Shown here piece by piece: positions 8,697 to 16,574 of a stretch of 64,000 bases of DNA; position 1 is the stretch's first letter, and every line of letters starts with the position of its first letter. The DNA lies in assembly GCA_964369805.1 (NCBI GenBank), contig CAYJFM010000001.1:20698-84697 (forward strand). The letters are read 5' to 3'. The notes under the pieces were generated by a model that was not told the origin of the DNA, made no database searches, and saw nothing but the letters and a program-made list of their open reading frames with translations. The translations under genes and the position numbers were made by a program. The stretch is from CAYJHC01 sp964369805. GTDB taxonomy: Bacteria > Bacillota > Clostridia > Peptostreptococcales > Anaerovoracaceae.

Positions 8697-10232
8697 ATGA
8701 GCAACAAAACAAATACGGTTGAAGAGCATGAAATAGAATTAACTCAAGATGATATTAATGAGCAGAGTAGAATCAGAAGAGAAAAACTTAAAGAACTTCA
8801 AGAGGCAGGCAGAAACCCATTCTTAATAGAAAACTGGAATGTAACTGCATTTAGTCAAAGCACAAAAAATGACTTTGAAAAAATGGAAGGCAAAACAGTG
8901 TCTATGGCAGGTAGAATGATGGCCAACAGACATATGGGGAAGGCTTCTTTCGCAGATATCCAAGATAAAGAAGGTAGAATTCAGCTATATGTTAGACAAG
9001 ATGCAATTGGTCCAGAAGAATATAAATGGTTCACAACTTATGATATAGGCGATATAATGGGAATTGAAGGCGAAGTTTTCAAAACTAAGCACGGAGAAAT
9101 ATCTATCAAAGTTTCTAAGCTAGTGCTTCTGTCTAAGTCTTTACAAGTACTACCAAACAAATGGCAGGGACTAAAAGATACAGATATTAGATATAGACAA
9201 AGATACACAGACCTTATAATGAATCCAGATGTTAAAGCAACTTTTGTAAAAAGATCACAGATAATAAAAGAAATCAAAAAAGTTCTAGAAGACGATTTTG
9301 GATATCTAGAAGTAGATACACCAATTCTTACAACAATTGCAGGAGGGGCAAACGCTAGACCATTTGAAACTCACCATAATACATTGAACCTAGACATGAA
9401 GATGAGGATTTCAAACGAACTATATCTAAAAAGACTTACAGTTGGTGGATTAGACAGAGTTTATGAAATGGGCAAAATGTTTAGAAATGAAGGAATGGAC
9501 AGAAACCATAACCCTGAATTCACATCAATGGAATGCTATATGGCATATGGTGACATGGATGATATGATAACAGTAACTGAGCAAGTTGTATCAAAAGCAG
9601 CACTTGCGGCAACAGGTTCTATGGTTATTGAGTATCAAGGAAAGAAATTTGACTTAACTCCTCCTTGGAATAGAATTGACATGGCTGATGCTGTAAAGGA
9701 AATTACTGGTGTGGACTTTGCTACTATAGTAACTGATGAAGAAGCTAGGGCAGCAGCTATCGCGAAGGGTATGGACAAAGATGATGTTAAGGGGCTAACA
9801 AGAGGTAAGGTTCTTGCAGAAATGTTTGAAGAATACTGTGAAGAAGCTCCAGGATACTTAGATGGACCAGTATTTGTAACAGGGCACCCAGTAGAAATCT
9901 CACCACTTTCAAAGAGGGACCCAGAAGATCCAAGGAAAACAAGAAGATTTGAAGCTTATGTTAACTGCTGGGAAATTGCAAATGCCTTTTCTGAGCTTAA
10001 TGATCCAATCGACCAATATGAAAGATTCAAAGAGCAACAATCACAACTTGACGCAGGTGAAGATGATGAAGCCCACCCAATGGATGAAGATTTCGTAAAT
10101 GCATTAGAAGTAGGCTTACCACCTACAGGTGGACTTGGAATAGGAATTGATAGAGTAATAATGCTTATTACAGATTCAGCAAGCATTAGAGATATCATAC
10201 TGTTCCCGACAATGAAGCCGATTGATAAATAA
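8697..10232 (+). CDS. lysS: Lysyl-tRNA synthetase, class II
   Basis: The 511-residue enzyme attaches lysine to tRNA-Lys. It has an N-terminal OB-fold anticodon domain (AGRMMANRHMGKASF), then the class II core with motif 2 MFRNEGMDRNHNPEFTSME and motif 3 GGLGIGIDRVIM close to the C-terminus. The length is normal for LysS. TAGGGAG precedes the ATG. It is likely transcribed with greA; a 13-bp hairpin follows the stop and may end or attenuate the transcript before asnS. There is no T-box leader. Confidence 0.97.
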   Translation: MSNKTNTVEEHEIELTQDDINEQSRIRREKLKELQEAGRNPFLIENWNVTAFSQSTKNDFEKMEGKTVSMAGRMMANRHMGKASFADIQDKEGRIQLYVRQDAIGPEEYKWFTTYDIGDIMGIEGEVFKTKHGEISIKVSKLVLLSKSLQVLPNKWQGLKDTDIRYRQRYTDLIMNPDVKATFVKRSQIIKEIKKVLEDDFGYLEVDTPILTTIAGGANARPFETHHNTLNLDMKMRISNELYLKRLTVGGLDRVYEMGKMFRNEGMDRNHNPEFTSMECYMAYGDMDDMITVTEQVVSKAALAATGSMVIEYQGKKFDLTPPWNRIDMADAVKEITGVDFATIVTDEEARAAAIAKGMDKDDVKGLTRGKVLAEMFEEYCEEAPGYLDGPVFVTGHPVEISPLSKRDPEDPRKTRRFEAYVNCWEIANAFSELNDPIDQYERFKEQQSQLDAGEDDEAHPMDEDFVNALEVGLPPTGGLGIGIDRVIMLITDSASIRDIILFPTMKPIDK

Positions 10233-10254
10233 GAAATATAATATAAAACATACT

Positions 10255-10287
10255 AAACTTAGCCCTACTAATTATAGGGCTAAGTTT
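10255..10287 (+). terminator. Perfect 13-bp hairpin between lysS and asnS
   Basis: AAACTTAGCCCTA at 10255-10267 pairs perfectly with 10275-10287 across a 7-nt loop. The T tract after it is poor (TTT within the stem, then AACTAGTT), so it may terminate only partly or act as a processing or stability element between the two synthetase genes. Confidence 0.6.
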
Positions 10288-10313
10288 AACTAGTTATTAC
10301 AGGAGGAAATAAA

Positions 10314-11714
10314 ATGACAGAAACTAAGGCTATTGATATAAAAACCTTATATAGAAACAGCGAGGAATACGCAGATAAAACTATTCTAATTGAAGGTTGG
10401 GTTAGGAATAATAGAGCATCAAATAAATTTGGCTTCTTTGAAATTAACGATGGCTCTTTTTTTAAAGCAGTTCAAGTAGTATACGAAGAAGATCTTGAGA
10501 ATTTTCAAGAAATTTCAAAAGTACATCTAGCAACTGCACTGAGAATTAAAGGAAAGTTTATCCTTACCCCAGATGCTAAGCAACCTTTTGAAATTAAAGC
10601 TGAGGAAGTTACAATAGAAGCTGGATCAGATGCGGATTATCCACTGCAAAACAAGAGACACTCAATGGAATACTTGAGAGAAATAGCACATTTAAGACCA
10701 AGAAGTAATACCTTTGCAGCTGTATTTAGAGTAAGATCTTTAGCGGCTCACGCTATTCATAGCTTCTTTCAAGAGAAAGGCTTTGTTTATGTAAATACAC
10801 CGATTATCACAGAAAGTGATGCGGAAGGTGCTGGAGAAATGTTTAAAGTTACTACTTTAGATTTTGATAGCGTGCCAAGAACTGAAGAAGGAGAGATTAA
10901 TTACAAAGAGGATTTCTTTGGTAAGAAAACTTGTTTAACAGTAAGCGGCCAGCTTGAAGGTGAGATTTTTGCTATGGCATTTAAAGATATTTATACTTTC
11001 GGCCCTACATTTAGAGCGGAAAACTCAAATACAGCAAGACATGCTTCTGAATTTTGGATGATTGAACCAGAAATGGCTTTTGCGGATTTAGCTAAAAATA
11101 CAGAAGTTGCTGAAGAGATGATTAAATACATTATTAACTATGTAATAAAACATGCACCTGAAGAAATGAATTTCTTTAATAGCTTCGTTGATAAAGGCCT
11201 TCTTGAAAGGTTAAATAACGTAGCTACATCAGATTTTGAAAGAGTAACGTATACAAAGGCAGTAGAAATTCTTCAAAAATCAGGAAAAGATTTTCAATAT
11301 CCAGTTGAGTGGGGAATTGATCTTCAAACAGAGCATGAAAGATACTTAACCGAAGAAGTATACAAGAAACCTATCTTTGTAATTGATTATCCAAAAGATA
11401 TTAAAGCTTTCTATATGAGATTAAATGACGATGGAAAAACTGTAGCAGCTTGTGACTTGCTAGTGCCAGGAGTTGGAGAAATCATTGGAGGATCCCAAAG
11501 AGAAGAAAGATATGATCTATTAAAAACTAGAATGGAAGAGGTTGGAATTGATCCTGAAGAATACTGGTGGTATATGGAGCTTAGAAAGTATGGCGGAGTA
11601 AAGCATGCTGGATTTGGACTGGGATTTGAGAGAATAATAATGTACATTACAGGAATGGGAAATATTAGAGATGTAATTCCATTCCCAAGAACTCCAAAAT
11701 CAGCAGAATTTTAG
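10314..11714 (+). CDS. asnS: Asparaginyl-tRNA synthetase
   Basis: The 466-residue class IIb synthetase charges tRNA-Asn. An N-terminal OB domain (TILIEGWVRNNRASNKFGF) precedes the catalytic core with LRPRSNTF, motif 2 FRAENSNTARHASEF and motif 3 GFGLGFERIIMYITGMGNI. The FxAENSNTxRH signature separates AsnRS from AspRS and LysRS. CAGGAGG precedes the ATG. The Gate-domain gene starts 28 nt after the stop and could be in the same transcript. Confidence 0.97.
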   Translation: MTETKAIDIKTLYRNSEEYADKTILIEGWVRNNRASNKFGFFEINDGSFFKAVQVVYEEDLENFQEISKVHLATALRIKGKFILTPDAKQPFEIKAEEVTIEAGSDADYPLQNKRHSMEYLREIAHLRPRSNTFAAVFRVRSLAAHAIHSFFQEKGFVYVNTPIITESDAEGAGEMFKVTTLDFDSVPRTEEGEINYKEDFFGKKTCLTVSGQLEGEIFAMAFKDIYTFGPTFRAENSNTARHASEFWMIEPEMAFADLAKNTEVAEEMIKYIINYVIKHAPEEMNFFNSFVDKGLLERLNNVATSDFERVTYTKAVEILQKSGKDFQYPVEWGIDLQTEHERYLTEEVYKKPIFVIDYPKDIKAFYMRLNDDGKTVAACDLLVPGVGEIIGGSQREERYDLLKTRMEEVGIDPEEYWWYMELRKYGGVKHAGFGLGFERIIMYITGMGNIRDVIPFPRTPKSAEF

Positions 11715-11742
11715 AATTAGGAATATTAAAGGAGATAGTGAA

Positions 11743-12177
11743 ATGAAAACTGCTACTCTAATAGCTAAAGAAGGGATAACAAAAGCTCTAAAAACAGCGC
11801 TGATGCTTCTTAAGATAATGGTACCAATATATATTCTTGTTACAATCTTTAAATATTCAGTAGCAATGGAGTGGACCTCGAAAATAATGGAACCATTAAT
11901 GAAGGTTTTTAACCTGCCACCTGAGGCCGCGGTACCAATTATTGCAGGAATTTTTACGGATGAATATGGAGTTATTGCAGGCATTAGATCCTTTGACTTT
12001 ACGTCTGCAACTATAACAACTATAGCGATGATAAGCCTAATGGCACATTCACTGCCAGTTGAATCTGTACTTGCTCAAAAAATTGGATATCCAGCAGGAA
12101 AAATTATAGCACTGAGAGTTTCAATGGCTATAGTTACTGGACTAATTGTAGGTTGGATGGGGGTGCTCATATCATGA
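11743..12177 (+). CDS. Gate/nucleoside-recognition domain membrane protein, first half
   Basis: This 144-residue integral membrane protein has about four hydrophobic segments and the nucleoside recognition (Gate) domain pattern, including AVPIIAGIFTDEYGVIAGI. Proteins with this domain include SpmA/SpmB and nucleoside-transporter-like halves; the substrate is unknown. Its last codons overlap the next gene as ATGA, so the two halves are translationally coupled and probably form a heterodimer. TAAAGGAG precedes the ATG. Confidence 0.8.
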   Translation: MKTATLIAKEGITKALKTALMLLKIMVPIYILVTIFKYSVAMEWTSKIMEPLMKVFNLPPEAAVPIIAGIFTDEYGVIAGIRSFDFTSATITTIAMISLMAHSLPVESVLAQKIGYPAGKIIALRVSMAIVTGLIVGWMGVLIS

Positions 12178-12653
12178 TAAAAAGTTGGGATTTTATTTTT
12201 AACGAAATGTTAAATGGTGTAGTTTCAATGGTTCTTACTCTTCTTGCTATTTTGGTGCCACTATTCATAGTTATTGAAGTGTTAGTGTACTTTAATCTAA
12301 TTGAAAAGCTAGCAAAAAAAATGACATGGTTTGCTAAGTTAATCAAAACGGAAGAAAAGGCGATATTCCCACTTCTAGTAGGACTTGTGATGGGTGTAAC
12401 ATATGGAGCAGGAACTTTAATTGAACTGAACAAAAAAGAACCTTTATCGCAAAGAGACTTTACAATTATAGGAATATTCATGTATATGTGTCATGGGCTG
12501 ATTGAAACAGTAGTTATCTTCGCGGTGATAGGAGCAAATATTTGGGTGATTTCCATAGGGCGATTATTAATTGCCTTAGTGATTACAATGGTTCTGGCAA
12601 GAATGAAATTTGTTAGAGACCTATCAGATGAGCCTGTGTCAATAAATTTATAG
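12174..12653 (+). CDS. Gate/nucleoside-recognition domain membrane protein, second half
   Basis: The 159-residue membrane protein shares the Gate-domain pattern: LVGLVMGVTYGAGTLIELNKKEP followed by a MYMCHGLIETV membrane segment. The start at 12174 is set by the ATGA overlap with the preceding stop; a TTG at 12153 would only add seven residues inside the upstream gene. Two adjacent small Gate proteins are typical of this family, where each is a half transporter-like unit. Spore maturation (SpmAB-like) is possible but the proteins look shorter and different. Confidence 0.8.
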   Translation: MIKSWDFIFNEMLNGVVSMVLTLLAILVPLFIVIEVLVYFNLIEKLAKKMTWFAKLIKTEEKAIFPLLVGLVMGVTYGAGTLIELNKKEPLSQRDFTIIGIFMYMCHGLIETVVIFAVIGANIWVISIGRLLIALVITMVLARMKFVRDLSDEPVSINL

Positions 12654-12676
12654 AAAATACTGAATTTAAATGCAAG

Positions 12677-12720
12677 GCAAGTGGAGTGGAGATATATTTT
12701 TTCACTCCTTTGCTATTTCA
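12677..12720 (+). terminator. Hairpin terminator after Gate-domain pair
   Basis: GGAGTG at 12683-12688 pairs with CACTCC at 12703-12708. The stem is extended by GCAAG 12677-12681 with TTTGC 12709-12713 around a bulged T. Confidence 0.55.
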
Positions 12721-12743
12721 TAAGGTTTCTTGGTATATAGCTT

Positions 12744-12776
12744 AAACTTGTGCTAGTTCAGCACATAAGTTTTTAT
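12744..12776 (+). terminator. Second hairpin terminator ahead of the zinc operon
   Basis: AAACTT (12744-12749) and GTGCT (12750-12754) pair with AGCAC (12760-12764) and AAGTTT (12767-12772), with a 2-nt bulge and a 5-nt loop. A short T run follows. Together with the preceding hairpin it insulates the zur-type operon. Confidence 0.65.
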
Positions 12777-12797
12777 ATAGATATATTAAATTCAAGC

Positions 12798-12846
12798 TTG
12801 ATAAAAATATAAAGTTAGTATATACTAACTGCGAGAATGATTCGCA
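12798..12846 (+). promoter_or_regulatory. Promoter of zur-znu operon with palindromic operator
   Basis: TTGATA (12798-12803), a 17-nt spacer and TATACT (12821-12826) form the promoter. The -10 lies inside a perfect 18-bp palindrome at 12813-12830 with core GTTAG-N6-CTAAC. Just downstream, TGCGA (12830-12834) and TCGCA (12842-12846) form a second inverted repeat that contains GAATGATTC (12835-12843), which resembles a Fur/Zur-type half-site pair. A repressor bound here would block polymerase, consistent with autoregulation by the first gene. Confidence 0.75.
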
Positions 12847-12867
12847 AATTTGATGAAAGGAATCGAT

Positions 12868-13272
12868 ATGGGTAAGTATCACACAGAACAGAGAAATACG
12901 TTATTATCTTTTTTTGAGCAAAATAGCCATAATAGCTATTCAGCACGTGAGATTCTATCTGCAATTCCAAATGAAGGAATTAGCTTAAGCTCTATTTATA
13001 GAAACCTAAAAGCAATGGAAACCGAAGGAATCATATGCAAAACTAATGATCCAAAGCAATCGGAAGCAAGATACCATTATTTAAAGTCCAACAATTGTAT
13101 TGGAGTTATCCACCTAAAATGTGAAACTTGTGATCAGATATATCATTTAAATCCGCATGTATCCGATTTGATTTTCACTTTTGCTAAAGGGGATTTAGAC
13201 TTTATTTTAAACCAAGCTGGAGCCTTTCTTTATGGAAGATGTAGTAATTGTTCTCAAGTTGATAGTAATTAG
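12868..13272 (+). CDS. zur: Fur-family metalloregulator, probably zinc-sensing (Zur-like)
   Basis: This 134-residue protein has the Fur fold: an N-terminal winged helix (YSAREILSAIPNEGISLSSIYRNLKAME) and a C-terminal dimer domain with two structural-zinc CxxC motifs, CETC and CSNC. Potential sensing-site ligands are the His residues in RYHY, VIHLKCETC and YHLNPH. The ATG at 12868 follows AAAGGA; TTG 12850 and ATG 12853 lie upstream in frame but have no ribosome site. It heads an operon with a metal ABC transporter and has a palindrome over its own -10, so it most likely represses the operon when metal is sufficient. Zinc is inferred from the transporter; manganese or iron is not excluded. Confidence 0.85.
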   Translation: MGKYHTEQRNTLLSFFEQNSHNSYSAREILSAIPNEGISLSSIYRNLKAMETEGIICKTNDPKQSEARYHYLKSNNCIGVIHLKCETCDQIYHLNPHVSDLIFTFAKGDLDFILNQAGAFLYGRCSNCSQVDSN

Positions 13273-13296
13273 ACAAAAGAAAGAAGGATATCAGTT

Positions 13297-14358
13297 ATGA
13301 AGTTTAAAAGTTTAGGAGCATTAATTTTAGTGGCAGTAATGGTATTGTCTGGTTGTTCTCAAGAATCAGACAATAGCAGTGAGTATAGCATTGTTGTCTC
13401 TACATTTCATGAATATGATTGGGTTATGGAAGTTTTAGGTGAAGAAAGAGACAGTTTTGAAGTCACTTTAATTACAGATTCAGGGGATGACTTGCACAGT
13501 TATGCTCCAACTGCAGCGGATATTGCTACTATAGGATCTGCAGATTTATTTATATATAATGGTGGGCATTCCCATTCTTGGGTAGCAGATGTCATTGCTG
13601 AGCCAACTAATGAAAACTTCCGTTCATTAAATGTAGTGGAGAGCTTAGGTGATGCTGTTAAACCAGAAGTAGCTGTTGATGGCATGCAAATTGATAGTGC
13701 TGAAGATGACCACGATCACAGTGAAGAAGCTCACGATCATGAGGAAGATGACCACGATCACAGTGAAGAGACTCACGATCATGAGGAAGATGACCATGGC
13801 CACAGCGAGGAGGCTAATGCGCATGATGATGAGCATGTTTGGATGTCCCTACATAATGCAATGACAGCTTGTGAAGTTTTAGCAGAAGAAATTGGTGCTC
13901 TTGATGCAGAAAATGCAGATATTTATGTAGAAAACGCAAATGCGTATATTCAAACATTATCAGCACTAGATCAGGATTACAAAGATGTAATTGCAGAAGC
14001 CGAAAAAGATACATTAATTTTTGCAGATAGATTCCCGTTCTTATATTTGATGGACGATTATGACATCGAATATTTTGCTGCATTCCAAGGTTGTTCTACT
14101 GAAACAGAGGCAAGTTTTGAAACTGTTACCTTCTTGGCAGAAAAGGTTAATGCACTAGACGTTGATGAACTATTGATTATGGAGGGCGGCTTAGTAGAGC
14201 TTGCGGAAACTGTAAATAGCAGTAGCGATAAACAAAATTGTGAAATCCTAACTTTGAACTCTATGCAGGCTGTATCTCAAGAGGATATTGACGCCGGCGC
14301 GACTTATTATAAGTATATGGAAGAAAACTTAGAGGTTATTAAAAAAGCACTTAATTAA
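13297..14358 (+). CDS. znuA: Metal (zinc) ABC transporter substrate-binding lipoprotein
   Basis: The 353-residue cluster A-I solute-binding protein has a lipoprotein signal (VAVMVLSGC, lipid Cys at residue 20). The ligand segments LHSYAPTAADIATIGSADL and DEHVWMSLHNAM match the first two metal-histidine regions of ZnuA/AdcA. Between them is a His/Asp/Glu-rich loop built of 14-residue repeats, the usual zinc-collecting loop of zinc binders. The third canonical histidine region reads FADRFPFLYLMDDY, with Arg where ZnuA has His, as in a clostridial subgroup recalled from family knowledge. It acts outside the membrane and delivers metal to the downstream permease. Confidence 0.9.
   Translation: MKFKSLGALILVAVMVLSGCSQESDNSSEYSIVVSTFHEYDWVMEVLGEERDSFEVTLITDSGDDLHSYAPTAADIATIGSADLFIYNGGHSHSWVADVIAEPTNENFRSLNVVESLGDAVKPEVAVDGMQIDSAEDDHDHSEEAHDHEEDDHDHSEETHDHEEDDHGHSEEANAHDDEHVWMSLHNAMTACEVLAEEIGALDAENADIYVENANAYIQTLSALDQDYKDVIAEAEKDTLIFADRFPFLYLMDDYDIEYFAAFQGCSTETEASFETVTFLAEKVNALDVDELLIMEGGLVELAETVNSSSDKQNCEILTLNSMQAVSQEDIDAGATYYKYMEENLEVIKKALN
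13705..13830 (+). repeat. 42-nt tandem repeat encoding His-rich metal loop
   Basis: Copies at 13705-13746 and 13747-13788 are nearly identical and encode DDHDHSEE[A/T]HDHEE. A third, diverged copy runs 13789-13830. The period is exactly 14 codons, so copy number can change without breaking the frame. Confidence 0.9.
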
Positions 14359-14433
14359 AATGCCGGCAAACCTGACATTTTTGAATATAAAATTATGACG
14401 AAGATTCAAGTTGTCGTTAGAAAGGAACTGTAA

Positions 14434-15108
14434 ATGGAAATTATATGCAAAAATCTATCTGTGGGGTACAACAACATTCCATTACATAGCAATATAAATC
14501 TAACTATCACCGCAGGGCAGTATGTATGTATTGTAGGCGAGAATGGTGCAGGAAAAAGCACCTTTATGAAAACGCTGTTAGGTTTGTTACCTCCAATTGA
14601 AGGAAGTATTACTATGGGAGAAAACCTATCAAGATTAGACGTCGGGTATCTTCCTCAACAAACGCAGACGCAAAAGGAATTTCCTGCATCTGTATACGAG
14701 GTTGTAATATCAGGATGCCTAAACAAGATGGGCTTTCGGCCTTTTTACAATAAAGCTGAACATCGATTAGCAAAAGGAATGCTAGAGAAACTAAACATCG
14801 GAAATTTAAGTAAAAGGAGTTATAGTGAGTTGTCTGGTGGGCAACAACAACGAGTGTTACTAGCGAGAGCGCTGTGTGCAACAAACAAGGTATTACTATT
14901 GGATGAACCTACGGCTGGATTAGATATTGCCACAACTAAGGAATTTTATAAATCAATAAAGCAACTGAATAAAGAAGGGATTACAATTATTATGATCACG
15001 CATAATCTCAATGATGTAATTGATGATGCTGATTATGTGCTATGCATTAATGAAGTTGGTGTGAAGTGCATGGAGGTGGAAGACTACAAGGAGGGCATGG
15101 CTGTATGA
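14434..15108 (+). CDS. znuC: Metal ABC transporter ATP-binding protein
   Basis: The 224-residue ATPase has Walker A GENGAGKST, Q-loop GYLPQQ, signature LSGGQQQRVLLARAL, Walker B VLLLDEPTAGLD and switch His in MITHNLND. Length and sequence style match ZnuC/AdcC-type subunits, which energise zinc or manganese import at the inner face of the membrane. It lies between the binding protein and the permease and overlaps the permease start by ATGA. Confidence 0.93.
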   Translation: MEIICKNLSVGYNNIPLHSNINLTITAGQYVCIVGENGAGKSTFMKTLLGLLPPIEGSITMGENLSRLDVGYLPQQTQTQKEFPASVYEVVISGCLNKMGFRPFYNKAEHRLAKGMLEKLNIGNLSKRSYSELSGGQQQRVLLARALCATNKVLLLDEPTAGLDIATTKEFYKSIKQLNKEGITIIMITHNLNDVIDDADYVLCINEVGVKCMEVEDYKEGMAV

Positions 15109-15956
15109 TGTCTACATTAGTTGAATATTTATCATATCCATTCGTTATGCGAGCTTTGATTGTAGGTGTTCTTGTTGCCTTTTGTTCCTCTCTATTAGGA
15201 ACAACTTTGGTCTTGAAACGATTGTCGTATATTGGTGACGGTCTTTCCCATATTGCCTTTGGTGCTATCGCCATTGCTGGTGTGCTACATCTTGCAAATC
15301 AAGATGTCTTGGTATTTCCAATTACTGCTCTTAGTGCTGTAATGTTGCTAAGAATTGGGCAAAATGCAAAGATCAATGGTGATGCTGCCATTGCGATGAT
15401 GTCAGTTGGATCTTTGGCCGTTGGATACTTGCTTTTGAATGTGTTCAGCGTGTCCAGTAATTTGGCTGGGGATGTTTGTACCACCCTTTTTGGTTCTACA
15501 TCTATTTTAACCTTAACAGATAATGATGTAATGACTAGCTTAACTTTATCAGCTGTTGTGATTGTTGTGTTTATATTCTTTTATAATAAACTTTTTTCTG
15601 TTACCTTTGACGAGTCATTTGCAAGGGCAACTGGCATAAAAGCAGATTTATATAACTTGTTGATTGCCATTACTATTTCTGCGGTGATAGTTGTAGCTAT
15701 GAATTTAGTAGGGTCCTTGCTTATCAGTGCTCTTGTGGTATTTCCATCGCTTTCTGCTATGCGCATTTTGAAAAATTTTAAAGGAGTTATTGTTTTATCA
15801 TCTATAATCTCAGTGGCTTGTGCCCTTATTGGAATTATTGTGTCAATTTTATATGGGACACCAGTAGGAAGCACTATTGTTGTTTTTGATATTATAGCCT
15901 TTACTTTAGCTTGCGGGCTTTCTGCGGTAAAGTCATTACGAATAGGAGGAAAGTAA
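15105..15956 (+). CDS. znuB: Metal ABC transporter permease
   Basis: The 283-residue membrane protein of the ABC-3 permease family has about eight to nine hydrophobic helices and the motif LKRLSYIGDGLSHIAFGAIA, typical of ZnuB/AdcB. The start at 15105 overlaps the ATPase stop (ATGA) and has AAGGAGGG 9 nt upstream. Its stop TAA overlaps the ATG of the next lipoprotein by one base, so all four proteins are translated as a coupled unit. Confidence 0.93.
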   Translation: MMSTLVEYLSYPFVMRALIVGVLVAFCSSLLGTTLVLKRLSYIGDGLSHIAFGAIAIAGVLHLANQDVLVFPITALSAVMLLRIGQNAKINGDAAIAMMSVGSLAVGYLLLNVFSVSSNLAGDVCTTLFGSTSILTLTDNDVMTSLTLSAVVIVVFIFFYNKLFSVTFDESFARATGIKADLYNLLIAITISAVIVVAMNLVGSLLISALVVFPSLSAMRILKNFKGVIVLSSIISVACALIGIIVSILYGTPVGSTIVVFDIIAFTLACGLSAVKSLRIGGK

Positions 15957-16471
15957 TGAAATATAAATTTTTAATTTTAGTAATTGTAATGATACCTTTG
16001 CTGTCCGCATGTAGTCAAAATGATTCTGGAACGGCACCCCCAACACCGACTGATAATATAGAATCTGAGGAGAACACTGTCAACAGCGATCATTGGGATT
16101 ACGGTATGGGGCTCGAAGATTTAGATGATTCTAAAGAGATAGACTTAACAACGATGAGCAGCACGATGGTATATAGCCATATTTACAATATGACTATTTC
16201 GCCAGAAGATTATTTAGGGAAAACCATCACTATGACTGGGGAATTTGTAGTTTATAAAGATCTTGAAAGTGGGGTTGTTTATACTGCTTGCTTAATTACG
16301 GATGCATTGGCATGCTGTGTACAAGGATTAGAGTTTACTGTAGCAGAGGAACTTGTGTATCCAGGCGATTATCCAGAAGAAAATTCGAGTATCACAGTAA
16401 AGGGAACTTTTGAATTATACGAAGAGGATGGGGCTTCATATATGAGACTAGGAGAGGCAAGTATTATATAA
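15956..16471 (+). CDS. Zinc-operon lipoprotein of unknown function (OB-like, DUF1980-type motif)
   Basis: The 171-residue lipoprotein has the signal MKYKFLILVIVMIPLLSAC (lipid Cys 19), an acidic low-complexity neck, then a compact domain with YLGKTITMTGEF, CLITDALACCVQGLEF and a strand ending SYMRLGEASII. The DALACC segment and strand pattern resemble the C-terminal part of DUF1980/TIGR03943 (YcgQ) proteins, from family memory. The ATG overlaps the permease stop by one base and AGGAGG lies 5 nt upstream, so it belongs to the zinc operon. A role in extracellular metal handling is inferred from position only. Confidence 0.75.
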   Translation: MKYKFLILVIVMIPLLSACSQNDSGTAPPTPTDNIESEENTVNSDHWDYGMGLEDLDDSKEIDLTTMSSTMVYSHIYNMTISPEDYLGKTITMTGEFVVYKDLESGVVYTACLITDALACCVQGLEFTVAEELVYPGDYPEENSSITVKGTFELYEEDGASYMRLGEASII

Positions 16472-16501
16472 GCTTAGAAATATGTTTTGAAGAAATAAAT
16501 T

Positions 16502-16537
16502 AAAGAGAGCGAAGTCTGAATGCTTCCCTCTCTTTTC
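16502..16537. terminator. Bidirectional terminator after zinc operon
   Basis: Arms 16502-16514 and 16523-16535 pair at 12 of 13 positions (one C-C mismatch) around an 8-nt loop, with T-rich ends on both strands. It separates the zinc operon from the convergent ureohydrolase gene. Confidence 0.8.
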
Positions 16538-16574
16538 TAAGGCTGAATAGAAACAGCACTTTTTTCTAGTTAAA

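Noticed and set aside
8101..10313. T-box leaders before lysS and asnS
   Set aside because: I looked for the conserved T-box sequence and antiterminator and saw none; only a simple hairpin lies before asnS.
13645..13864. Small open frames on both strands over the His-rich repeat
   Set aside because: They are produced by the 42-nt repeat within znuA and have no independent signals.
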